Assembly: GCA_964625145.1 (NCBI GenBank)
Contig: CAZVAQ010000067.1
Coordinates: 1 to 18,167, forward strand
Source: CAYTRP01 sp964625145
GTDB lineage: Bacteria; Sumerlaeota; Sumerlaeia; SLMS01; JAHLLQ01
DNA length: 18,167 nt
Direction: 5' to 3'
Made by a program: the position numbers and the translations under genes. The notes under the pieces are model-generated. The model did no database searches and had not been told where the DNA came from. It saw only the letters and a list, made by a program, of their open reading frames with translations. Numbering within the stretch: position 1 is the first letter of the stretch; each line of letters begins with the position of its first letter. Below are positions 8,987-15,834 of the stretch, one piece after another.

Positions 8987-9622
8987 CTAGGGGGTCGAAG
9001 TGTCTTTGCGGGCAGCCTCGCGCTGGCCGATTCGGCGCTCAGTCCCGGCCAGCAATCTTCCAATGTTTTCCCGGTGCCGGACGATCACGAGGACCGCCAC
9101 CAACGCCGTCGCCCAAAACAAGACACCAAGCCCCCCTTGGACTGCAATCCCGACTGGCAGGGCCAGCGCCGCGCAAATCGACCCGAGGGAAACATAGCGC
9201 GTGGCGGCCAGAACCGTCAGGAAAATCGCCAGAGCCACCAGAGTCGGCAACCACGCCAGCGCCAGGAAGACCCCCAGCGCCGTGGCGACCCCTTTCCCGC
9301 CCCGGAAGCCAAGAAATACATTGAAGATATTGCCGGCAAGTACAGCAATGCCAACAATCACCGGGTAGGCCGGTAGCCCCGCCGCCGGAATGATCGCCGG
9401 GATCGCCAGCACCGCGAGCGCCGCTTTTCCCACGTCCACCAGCAAGACCGGCACCCCCACTTTCCACCCCAACACTCGCAATGCGTTGGTGAACCCGATG
9501 TTGCGCGAGCCATGCTCCCGCAAATCGATTCCCGCCGTTATCCGCCCGGCGATCAGGCCCGTCGGAATGGCGCCGATGAAGTAGCCGATCAGGATTCCAA
9601 GGACCGCCAGCAGCTCGTTCAT
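8987..9622 (-). CDS. plsY: Glycerol-3-phosphate acyltransferase PlsY
   Basis: Integral membrane enzyme that transfers an acyl group from acyl-phosphate to glycerol-3-phosphate, the first step of phospholipid synthesis in most bacteria. The 211 residues are strongly hydrophobic, with several membrane helices. The three family motifs are present: GSRNIGFTNALR (38-49), GNIFNVFLGFRGGKGVAT (97-114) and RHRENIGRLLAGTE (182-195). Two motif positions are unusual: GH..P in motif 2 is usually conserved but reads GN..N here, and motif 1 has Phe where Ala or Ser is common. The glycine-lysine core GGKGVAT is intact. The ATG starts 2 bp after the trpC stop, so the genes are probably translated from one message. 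The needed partner PlsX is not in the window. Confidence 0.93.
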   Translation of the reverse strand: MNELLAVLGILIGYFIGAIPTGLIAGRITAGIDLREHGSRNIGFTNALRVLGWKVGVPVLLVDVGKAALAVLAIPAIIPAAGLPAYPVIVGIAVLAGNIFNVFLGFRGGKGVATALGVFLALAWLPTLVALAIFLTVLAATRYVSLGSICAALALPVGIAVQGGLGVLFWATALVAVLVIVRHRENIGRLLAGTERRIGQREAARKDTSTP

Positions 9623-9624
9623 GA

Positions 9625-10440
9625 CTACATCACTCGGCCAGTCGGTCGGGCCATGAGTTGTGCTGCCGCCTGCCCGGGATCTGTCTGGCGCATGAGACTC
9701 TCCCCCACGAGGACGGCGCCAGCACCTGCCTGCGCGACGCGCGCTACATGGTCCGGAGTGAAAATGCCACTCTCGCTGACGATGAGGGCGTCATCAAACC
9801 CGGCCTGCCGGATCACCGGGATCAAGGCCTCGGTCACTCCGAGGCTGACTTCGAACGTGCGCAGGTCACGGTTGTTGATTCCAATCAAGGCGAAGGGAGT
9901 GCGCGATTCCGCCAGCAGCCCGACCTCCTCCTTGTCATGCACTTCGATGAGGACATCGAGCCCGGCTTCCATCGCCGTTCGGTGCAGTTCGGCCATGCGC
10001 ACCGGAGTCAGTGCCGCGGCGATGAGGAGGATGGCACTGGCTCCAGCCAGACGCGCTTCCCACACCTGCGCTTCATCGATGATGAAGTCTTTGCGCAGGA
10101 TGGGAATGCGGACGGCGGCGCGCAGATCGGTGAGGAACTGCAGGTCGCCCTGAAAGTATTGACGATCCGTCAGGACAGACAACGCCGCGGCGCCGCCGGA
10201 TTCGTAGGCCAGCCCAATGCCGACAGGATCAAAGTCCGCACGGATCACCCCTTTGCTGGGGGAGGCCTTCTTGACCTCGGCAATCAGGTGCGGACCGGCC
10301 GGCTGCCTCAATGCATTGATCAGGCTTGGAGGCACCGGTGTGTCCAGTGCCCGCGCCCGCAAATCGGCAATCGGTAGTGACGCACGCAGGGCCGCCACTT
10401 CCTCGCTCTTGGTGACCAGAATCTTCTCAAGAATGTTCAT
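9625..10440 (-). CDS. trpC: Indole-3-glycerol phosphate synthase TrpC
   Basis: Catalyses ring closure of CdRP (the phosphorylated carboxyphenylamino-deoxyribulose intermediate) to indole-3-glycerol phosphate in tryptophan synthesis. The 271-residue single-domain TIM barrel has the standard active-site segments: AEVKKASPSKG (54-64), ILRKDFIID (114-122), EVH (166-168), GINNRDL (187-193), the VSESGI turn, and AVLVGESLM at the phosphate-binding end. No fused TrpF domain is present. It starts 3 bp after trpD and ends 2 bp before plsY, so it is the middle gene of a tight three-gene set. Length and motifs are ordinary. Confidence 0.97.
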   Translation of the reverse strand: MNILEKILVTKSEEVAALRASLPIADLRARALDTPVPPSLINALRQPAGPHLIAEVKKASPSKGVIRADFDPVGIGLAYESGGAAALSVLTDRQYFQGDLQFLTDLRAAVRIPILRKDFIIDEAQVWEARLAGASAILLIAAALTPVRMAELHRTAMEAGLDVLIEVHDKEEVGLLAESRTPFALIGINNRDLRTFEVSLGVTEALIPVIRQAGFDDALIVSESGIFTPDHVARVAQAGAGAVLVGESLMRQTDPGQAAAQLMARPTGRVM

Positions 10441-10443
10441 CGG

Positions 10444-11466
10444 TTATCCGGCCACCATTCTATCCAGCAATTCCGCTGCCTTGCCTGTGGACTGTGTATC
10501 GCGGGCCAATTCAATCCCTTCCTCGATGTTGGCAACAGTCCCGGTGAGCCACAAGGCAGCGCCGGCGTTCAGATTGACAATGTCGGCGCGCGGTCCGGCC
10601 TCGCCCTCCAGCACTTCACGCACGATCGCCGCGTTGACCTGGGCATCTCCACCAATCAAGTCACTCAGGACAGCCTGACGGAACCCGAGGGCCGCGGGAT
10701 TGATCTCCATCACATGCCAATGACCACTGGCCTCCAACCGCAACGCGCGCGACGGGCGCGTGGTGCTGATCTCGTCCATGCCATCATCGCCATGCACCAC
10801 CAATGCGCCGCGACATCCCAGCGAAGCCAGCGCGCGCACCACCGGCTCCATCAGATCCGGCGATGCAACGCCGACAATCTGGTGCGTGGGACGCGCAGGA
10901 TTGGAGAGCGGACCGCAGATGTTGAACAGCGTGCGCACGCGCAGGCTCTTGCGCGCCTCGGCCGCATGCTTCATGGCGGGATGGTAAAGCGGCGCAAACA
11001 GGAAGCAGAATCGATCGCGCAACAATCGCGCGGCGGCGGACTCGGCAGGCTCGGTGATGGGATAGCCCATCGCTTCCAACACTTCCGCACTGCCACACTT
11101 TGAGGAGGCGGAACGGTTGCCATGCTTGGCCACGCGAACACCCGCGGCGGCGCAGACCAGCGCGGCGCTGGTGGAGACGTTGAACGTATGGAGCCGGTCG
11201 CCGCCCGTCCCGCAGGTATCAAGGATCACGTCCACATCCGCAGGCCGTGGAAACGGAGTCGCATGATGGAGCATCACATCGACAAACGCTTCGATCTCCG
11301 AATCAGTCTCCCCCACCACGCGCAGGGCGGTCAGAAATCCGGCAATTTGGCCGGTTTCCGCCTGTCCACCAAGGATCTCGCGGGCGACCTGCTGCAGCAA
11401 GTCGCGCCGCAGGCGCCGGTTGGGAAACGATGTCAGGCTTTGGATGGCTTCGAGGATCTGTCCCAT
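10444..11466 (-). CDS. trpD: Anthranilate phosphoribosyltransferase TrpD
   Basis: Joins anthranilate to PRPP (phosphoribosyl pyrophosphate) to give phosphoribosylanthranilate, the second committed step of tryptophan synthesis. The 340 residues carry the family signatures: DTCGTGGD (83-90) and KHGNRSASSKCGSAEVLE (114-131) for PRPP and anthranilate, GPLSNPARPTHQIVGV (185-200), and the metal-binding MDE (230-232). The frame runs 25 codons further upstream, to 11541. I chose the ATG at 11466 because GGAG lies 7 nt before it and because MGQILEAIQ gives the usual short N-terminus; the upstream residues resemble nothing in the family. trpC follows after 3 bp. No trpE, trpG, trpF, trpA or trpB is in the window, so the pathway genes are split in this genome. 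Confidence 0.96.
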   Translation of the reverse strand: MGQILEAIQSLTSFPNRRLRRDLLQQVAREILGGQAETGQIAGFLTALRVVGETDSEIEAFVDVMLHHATPFPRPADVDVILDTCGTGGDRLHTFNVSTSAALVCAAAGVRVAKHGNRSASSKCGSAEVLEAMGYPITEPAESAAARLLRDRFCFLFAPLYHPAMKHAAEARKSLRVRTLFNICGPLSNPARPTHQIVGVASPDLMEPVVRALASLGCRGALVVHGDDGMDEISTTRPSRALRLEASGHWHVMEINPAALGFRQAVLSDLIGGDAQVNAAIVREVLEGEAGPRADIVNLNAGAALWLTGTVANIEEGIELARDTQSTGKAAELLDRMVAG

Positions 11467-11473
11467 GCAGGGG

Positions 11474-11477
11474 CTCC
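11474..11477 (-). promoter_or_regulatory. Ribosome-binding site deciding the trpD start
   Basis: GGAG on the - strand, 7 nt ahead of the ATG at 11466. It argues for the shorter TrpD and against the 25-codon upstream extension. Confidence 0.6.
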
Positions 11478-11587
11478 GGTTGGCATTCAAGGCGGGAAAG
11501 GGGGCCACAAGGGCGAAGTGGCACTCAAGCAAAACGCCCACATTCGGTCTGGACCTATTGTGAGAAGCGGAGGAGGTGGTCGCCTTA

Positions 11588-12934
11588 CTAAACTGCCATT
11601 TCTCGATTCTCGAGCTGCAGCTCGATGACCTTAGGGCTCACTTTGAATCGTCTGGCGAGTTCCTGATCAAGCTCCTCCCGCTCTTCCTCATTCAGATCCT
11701 CCCTTATGAATTCGGCCAATGCTTGCTGTGGCGCAAGGAACTCTGCTGCAAACGCCCGCGCCGCCTGCTGGTCCCAGGTGCGAGTGCGTGTCAGAAGCCT
11801 GGGACCGCGATCACAACCGACGATGGCTTGATATAGGGCTCTCGCCTCCAGGAAGCGATAACTGTCCTCCCGAGCAGGTCGAGGACCCGCGATTATTGCC
11901 TTCCTGCCGTCTCCCCATCCGACTGCAGACTGGACTCCCCGTCCGGGGATATGATTATGCTCCTTGAAGACCAGATTGAGGCCACCAATCCGCTTGGTGA
12001 CTATTGAGATGTCGGGGATGGGATCGGCTTCGCCGATCCCGACATAGTTCCTGAGCAGTCGAGCCATGGCATATCCTTGGTCCTTCGCCTTGCGGAACTG
12101 CCTGTTCACCGTGAGCTCGTCAACGTGTCCGGATCGCAGTTTATATTCCCTCTCGGTTTGCGTGATCCACCGCCACAGATCGCAAGCGCTGCTCTGCTCG
12201 GCCGTTTCAAGAAAGTCCCTTGCGATGAACTCCGTGGCTCTATCCCCCAGCTCCCTTGCCAACAGGTCGGGGAGTCCCTCATGCCATGAGTCGATTTCAT
12301 ATGGATTCAGCCCCATCCGACCCGCAGACTCACAAAAGGTCCGTTCATCGTCGTCGGCGTCAGTGATTGCCATCCACTCCCGCCTTAGTGACTCCACCCG
12401 CTCATCTTGAAGGCCATTGCACCAACCCAATACTTTCGTGACAAACTCTCCCAACTCCTTGGCAACCTCTCGCGTGCTGAGAGTCGTACCACCACCATAG
12501 AGAAAATACCCGGGCATGTTGGGAAAAGCTCCCGCGTCGTCTGCTTCCCATGCGATGGTCGTTCCCCGGCCATTACCATGAAAATGCAGATAAGGCAGAA
12601 AGAGCCCGCCCTCTGCGGACCGCAGGCAATGTCGCTGTATCCACTGGCGCTGACTGGGAGACCAAATCTCTCCCTCCGAGGGGACTCGATCCCATCGGCA
12701 GGGCTCGTAAAGTAGCGCCCACCAGTTGCTGACTATCCATTCCACAATTGGAAATGTGGGTAGATAGACCGCCTCTGCAGCCTCTGAAGTAAAGCGGTCG
12801 AGAATGCTGGTCGCACACTTTCCCTCAATGACAATTCTCAAGGATGCCCAGGTCATCCGCTCAAGAACATCCGAGGCCGCTGGCTCGCTGGCACGCCAGC
12901 AATCAATGAACAGTGACTTGGACACGTGGGGCAT
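11588..12934 (-). CDS. Large protein with degenerate ImmA/IrrE-like C-terminal domain
   Basis: A 448-residue soluble protein. The C-terminal third (about 330-445) resembles ImmA/IrrE metallopeptidase-like domains: RFLEARALYQ (360-369) occupies the place of the usual RF..AHELGH, followed by AARAFAAEFLAP (391-402) in place of the EAN.FAAELLMP segment, and a final helix LARRFKVSPKVIELQLEN (426-443). His, Glu and His of the zinc motif are replaced by Arg, Ala and Gln, so peptidase activity is unlikely. The N-terminal 300 residues (for example LPTFPIVEWIVSNWWALLYEP at about 58-78, minus its edges) are not a domain I can name. The ATG overlaps the upstream small gene by 32 bp; its GAGGA is too close, and GTG at 12925 is an alternative start with better spacing. 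Lower GC than both flanks suggests acquisition by transfer. Function unknown. Confidence 0.7.
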   Translation of the reverse strand: MPHVSKSLFIDCWRASEPAASDVLERMTWASLRIVIEGKCATSILDRFTSEAAEAVYLPTFPIVEWIVSNWWALLYEPCRWDRVPSEGEIWSPSQRQWIQRHCLRSAEGGLFLPYLHFHGNGRGTTIAWEADDAGAFPNMPGYFLYGGGTTLSTREVAKELGEFVTKVLGWCNGLQDERVESLRREWMAITDADDDERTFCESAGRMGLNPYEIDSWHEGLPDLLARELGDRATEFIARDFLETAEQSSACDLWRWITQTEREYKLRSGHVDELTVNRQFRKAKDQGYAMARLLRNYVGIGEADPIPDISIVTKRIGGLNLVFKEHNHIPGRGVQSAVGWGDGRKAIIAGPRPAREDSYRFLEARALYQAIVGCDRGPRLLTRTRTWDQQAARAFAAEFLAPQQALAEFIREDLNEEEREELDQELARRFKVSPKVIELQLENREMAV

Positions 12935-13298
12935 TCCTCAGCAGGTCATGTGGATCGGATGGCCACTGCGACTTATAATCCAATGGGAAACCGTGATACT
13001 CGCCGGTGGAAGGATTCGTGATTCTCGCTTCGTACAATTGATCGTTGATGAACGCCCATGCCCTCGTTGGGAACTCCCGGTTCTCTTCCAATTGGACACA
13101 TGAGCGGCGAATGGCATCCCGTAAGAGCTGTTCAATTCTGGGCCAGTCCGATTGGATGATATGCGGGCACTCTGACACGCCAGGTCGAAGGTTGGGAGTC
13201 CAGGACTGATCAGAGGCCGAATATCTCTTGTGCTTGCCGTTGCCCCTGTAGCTGGCGCGCTCGGCAATGGATTGCGCGGTTGGCACGCGGTCGCCCAA
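12903..13298 (-). CDS. Unrecognised small protein, first gene of the accessory pair, probably with a frameshifted 5' end
   Basis: 131 codons from a TTG at 13298, preceded by a purine-rich GAAGGGAAGAG stretch. The protein is basic at its N-terminus (RGNGKHKRYS), then has a conserved-looking middle with a Cys-Pro-His, followed by RAWAFINDQLYEARITNP and a C-terminal DPHDLLRNAP. There is no signal peptide or membrane segment, and I do not recognise the family. The real start may be the ATG at 13360: that frame reads MSRLPKFQRSERAHKKG and would run into this one if one G were added to the short G run at 13294-13296, giving 152 residues. Its end overlaps the start of the ImmA-like gene by 32 bp, implying coupled translation and a shared job. 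GC is low, like that of its partner. Confidence 0.6.
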   Translation of the reverse strand: MGDRVPTAQSIAERASYRGNGKHKRYSASDQSWTPNLRPGVSECPHIIQSDWPRIEQLLRDAIRRSCVQLEENREFPTRAWAFINDQLYEARITNPSTGEYHGFPLDYKSQWPSDPHDLLRNAPRVQVTVH

Positions 13299-13430
13299 TA
13301 GTCCACTCTTCCCTTCTTGTGCGCTCGCTCGGAACGTTGAAATTTCGGAAGTCGTGACATGGACCCAAGAATCCCCGAGATAGTGATACGAAGACGGCTA
13401 GTAGCAGAGATGGCATCGACGAAAGGGAAA

Positions 13431-14144
13431 TCAGCCCTGCGAGGTCCCCGCAAGCCGAGTGCTCTGCCGGTATCCCTCCAACTCCGCCGCTGCCACCTCT
13501 TCCAACTGCAAGTCCAGTTGCTTGGCCAGATGGTCGCGAAGTCGTGCGCGCACATCGCCGATGGCGGGCGAGGCGTCGCCCAGCAGGACACGCAGGGAAG
13601 TGACACCACGGTCGCGAATGCCGCAGGGAATGATCATTCCGAAGTGGTTGAGATCGGTGTCCACATTCAGGGCCAAGCCGTGGATCGTGCACCATCGCCG
13701 CACGCGAATGCCCATGGCGCAGATCTTCTCCTTGCCGACCCAAACGCCCGTGCGCCCCTCGACGCGATAGCCCTTCACCTGATACTCCGAGAGGGTCTCG
13801 ATGACAGCTTCCTCCAGCCGCCGCATGTAATCATGCAGCCCCATGCCATGGGCCTGAAGGTCGATGATGGGATAGGCCACGATCTGGCCGGGGCCGTGGT
13901 ACGTCACCTGCCCACCGCGATCGGTCTCCGTGACCGTGATGCCGCGGGCTTCCAAAACTTTGCGCGGAGCGACGACTTCGTCCGCCGTGCCTCGGCGGCC
14001 GATGGTGATCGTGGGCGGGTGCTCCACAAAGAGCAGGTGCTCCGCCAGTCGGCGCTCTATCAGGCCCGTCTGGATGGCCTGTTGAAGATCCCAGGCCGCC
14101 TGATAGTCCATGCGGCCAAGGTCGGAAAAAACAGCGTGTGACAT
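13431..14144 (-). CDS. lipB: Octanoyltransferase LipB
   Basis: Transfers octanoyl groups from acyl carrier protein to the lipoyl domains of 2-oxoacid dehydrogenases and the glycine cleavage H protein, the first step of lipoate synthesis. The 237 residues contain the signature RGGQVTYHGPGQ (76-87), the likely catalytic Lys140 in KICAMGIRV, the WCTIHGLALNV segment (151-161), and the likely catalytic Cys174 in IIPCGI. These form the expected Cys/Lys pair. The ATG has a weak AAAGAG-like site upstream. It lies 67 bp after the PurE-TsaC fusion gene and is the last gene before the low-GC cassette. lipA is not in the window. Confidence 0.96.
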   Translation of the reverse strand: MSHAVFSDLGRMDYQAAWDLQQAIQTGLIERRLAEHLLFVEHPPTITIGRRGTADEVVAPRKVLEARGITVTETDRGGQVTYHGPGQIVAYPIIDLQAHGMGLHDYMRRLEEAVIETLSEYQVKGYRVEGRTGVWVGKEKICAMGIRVRRWCTIHGLALNVDTDLNHFGMIIPCGIRDRGVTSLRVLLGDASPAIGDVRARLRDHLAKQLDLQLEEVAAAELEGYRQSTRLAGTSQG

Positions 14145-14211
14145 GAGAAAACTCTTTGTTTCGCGGTGGCAGGATAAGGCGGGGATGATGTGTTGGCGAG
14201 GCTGATGTACG

Positions 14212-15711
14212 TCAGTCGCGCAGCTTGTCGCCGAGGATTTCCTTGAGCTGCGCCCGGGTCACGCTCCCCTCCCGAAGGATCTCGAAGCGCTCGCCCGTGG
14301 CGTTCAGGACAGTGGACGCCCCATTGGCGGGGCAATCCCCACCATCAAGTATGCATTCCACGTGCCCGCTGAAATGATCAATCATCTCGCGGGCATTGGT
14401 GACGTTTTCCCGGCCGTCGATGGTGGCATTGCGCATGGCCACGGGCCGGCCGACGCGCGAAATGACCGCCAAACACGCCGGATCGCTGGGCAGGCGCACG
14501 CCGATCCTGTCCGACCCGCTGACATGAGCCAACACGTTCGGATCGCGTGGAAGGATGACCGTCAGCGCCCCGGGCCAGTAGCGTACCAGCACCTTCTCCA
14601 GATCCGGGGGGATCTCCCGCACCAGACGGCGCAGCATGTCCGGATGATGGATCAGCACGCCCAAGGTCTTCTGGTGCTCGCGGCCCCGCAGGTAATACAG
14701 CCGCTCCACGGCGTCGTTGTTGGTGGCATCGGCCGCCAACCCGTAGACCGTGTCGGTCGGCAAACCAACGATCCCTCCCTCCAGGAGCACCATCATGGCG
14801 TGATCGACGACATCCTCGTCCGGTGCCTGCCGGTCGATCTCGAAGACCTTGGTCTTGATGACCCGGCTGGGCATGGCCCGCGGCAGTTCCTCGTCATCCG
14901 TCTGGGCCTCGCCGGCATCCGGATCCGGCCTCTCGGGTTCACGGGAAAACCGGCGGACAGCCGAGGGGGTCACCACGGAGGAGGATCCAAAGTCAGCCGG
15001 AGCGCGACCGGGTGTTCCGGGTTCCTGGGGGACAGGTGTGGGAACCAATGCTCCGATGCCTGACGAGCGATCGGCCAGCGTGGCCCCGGGGCGGATCCAT
15101 TCCTGCCGAGGAGTGAAGGGGACCGGCGTCGCGCTCTCGCCCGGACCCGGATCGGTGTCCAAGTCGGTGGACGAGGGCGGGGCATCCGGCGCGGTCTTTT
15201 CAGGCAGGCACAAGTCAGGGTATTCCTCGCGGAGCTCCTGGGCAATCGTCTCCATGCGCTGCACCGCCGCCATGCGCCGATGGGCCAGGACCTCGCGGAT
15301 GCGAACGTGACTGAGGGCCAGAATCTGCGCGGCCAGAATCGCGGCGTTTTCCGAATTGTTGATCCCAACCGTGGCGATGGGAGCCCCCGGCGGCGCCATG
15401 ACCATGGAGTAAAGGGCATCCTGTCCCCGCAGGGGGGAAGCGTCGATCGGGACCCCGATAATGGGCAGATTGGTATGGGCCGAGAGGTGATTGGCAATGA
15501 GGGCACCGACATTGCCCGCAGTGATGAGGACCTCGATCCCGCGTTCGCCCGCGGTGGTGCCAAAGGCCCGCAGCCGGTCTGGAGCGCGGTAGGGATTGAT
15601 CACCTCAAAGGCGTAGGGAACGCCCATCACGCGCAGTGTCTCCAGTCCGCGGCGCATGATGTTAAAGTCCGACCGGCTGCCGATGACGACTCCAACGAGT
15701 GGCTGCTGCAT
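14212..15711 (-). CDS. PurE-like domain fused to a TsaC/Sua5 (YrdC-like) domain
   Basis: 499 residues from the ATG at 15711 (a TTG at 15738 would add nine). Residues 4-136 are a PurE-fold domain: VGVVIGSRSDF at the start, IIGVPIDASPLRGQDALYS, and ATVGINNSENAAILAAQIL. The histidine motif SAHRTP or SPHRTP of working PurE reads NPYRAP (39-44), and the GGAAHLPGM loop is AGNVGALIA. Residues about 161-285 are a Pro/Ser/Asp-rich, low-complexity linker. Residues 287-497 are a YrdC-like domain with LPTDTVYGLA (317-326), an LRGREHQK loop, DRIGVRLPS and a retained STV, but with RNATIDG (427-433) where SAN is expected. YrdC proteins make threonylcarbamoyl-AMP for tRNA t6A; PurE converts the N5-CAIR purine intermediate. 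With both signatures altered, neither activity should be assumed. The fold calls are confident; function is unknown. Confidence 0.88.
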   Translation of the reverse strand: MQQPLVGVVIGSRSDFNIMRRGLETLRVMGVPYAFEVINPYRAPDRLRAFGTTAGERGIEVLITAGNVGALIANHLSAHTNLPIIGVPIDASPLRGQDALYSMVMAPPGAPIATVGINNSENAAILAAQILALSHVRIREVLAHRRMAAVQRMETIAQELREEYPDLCLPEKTAPDAPPSSTDLDTDPGPGESATPVPFTPRQEWIRPGATLADRSSGIGALVPTPVPQEPGTPGRAPADFGSSSVVTPSAVRRFSREPERPDPDAGEAQTDDEELPRAMPSRVIKTKVFEIDRQAPDEDVVDHAMMVLLEGGIVGLPTDTVYGLAADATNNDAVERLYYLRGREHQKTLGVLIHHPDMLRRLVREIPPDLEKVLVRYWPGALTVILPRDPNVLAHVSGSDRIGVRLPSDPACLAVISRVGRPVAMRNATIDGRENVTNAREMIDHFSGHVECILDGGDCPANGASTVLNATGERFEILREGSVTRAQLKEILGDKLRD

Positions 15712-15781
15712 GGCTTTGGCGTCTCGCTCGTTGGCCAATTCCCGGGATCACAGTTGGGAGGGGACTGGCCTGAAGGTCTCG

Positions 15782-15791
15782 ATTTTAAAAT
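15782..15791 (-). promoter_or_regulatory. AT-only palindrome upstream of the PurE-TsaC gene, possible promoter element
   Basis: ATTTTAAAAT is a ten-base perfect palindrome and the most AT-rich patch in the 123-bp gap between the single-pass membrane protein gene and the fusion gene. It contains TAAAAT, a fair -10 match, about 70 nt before the start codon. No convincing -35 box lies 16-18 nt upstream, so this is only a candidate. Confidence 0.2.
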
Positions 15792-15834
15792 GCAGCATGC
15801 CCGATTCGGCGGGTCCAGCAAGAATCCCGGCCAA

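Noticed and set aside
11467..11541. 25-codon N-terminal extension of TrpD
   Set aside because: No ribosome-binding site and no similarity to TrpD N-termini; the ATG at 11466 has GGAG at good spacing.
11610..11625. Perfect 16-base palindrome TCGAGCTGCAGCTCGA
   Set aside because: It lies in the coding sequence for IELQLE near the end of the ImmA-like gene, with no loop or T-run; most simply a codon coincidence.
12938..13609. 223-codon - strand frame spanning the end of lipB and the small cassette gene
   Set aside because: Its first part is a shadow of lipB and its last part a shadow of the 131-codon frame. Only the segment from the ATG at 13360 is of interest, and it is reported as a probable frameshift.
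13359..14141. 260-codon + strand frame opposite lipB
   Set aside because: Shadow of lipB, which has the complete signature motifs on the - strand.
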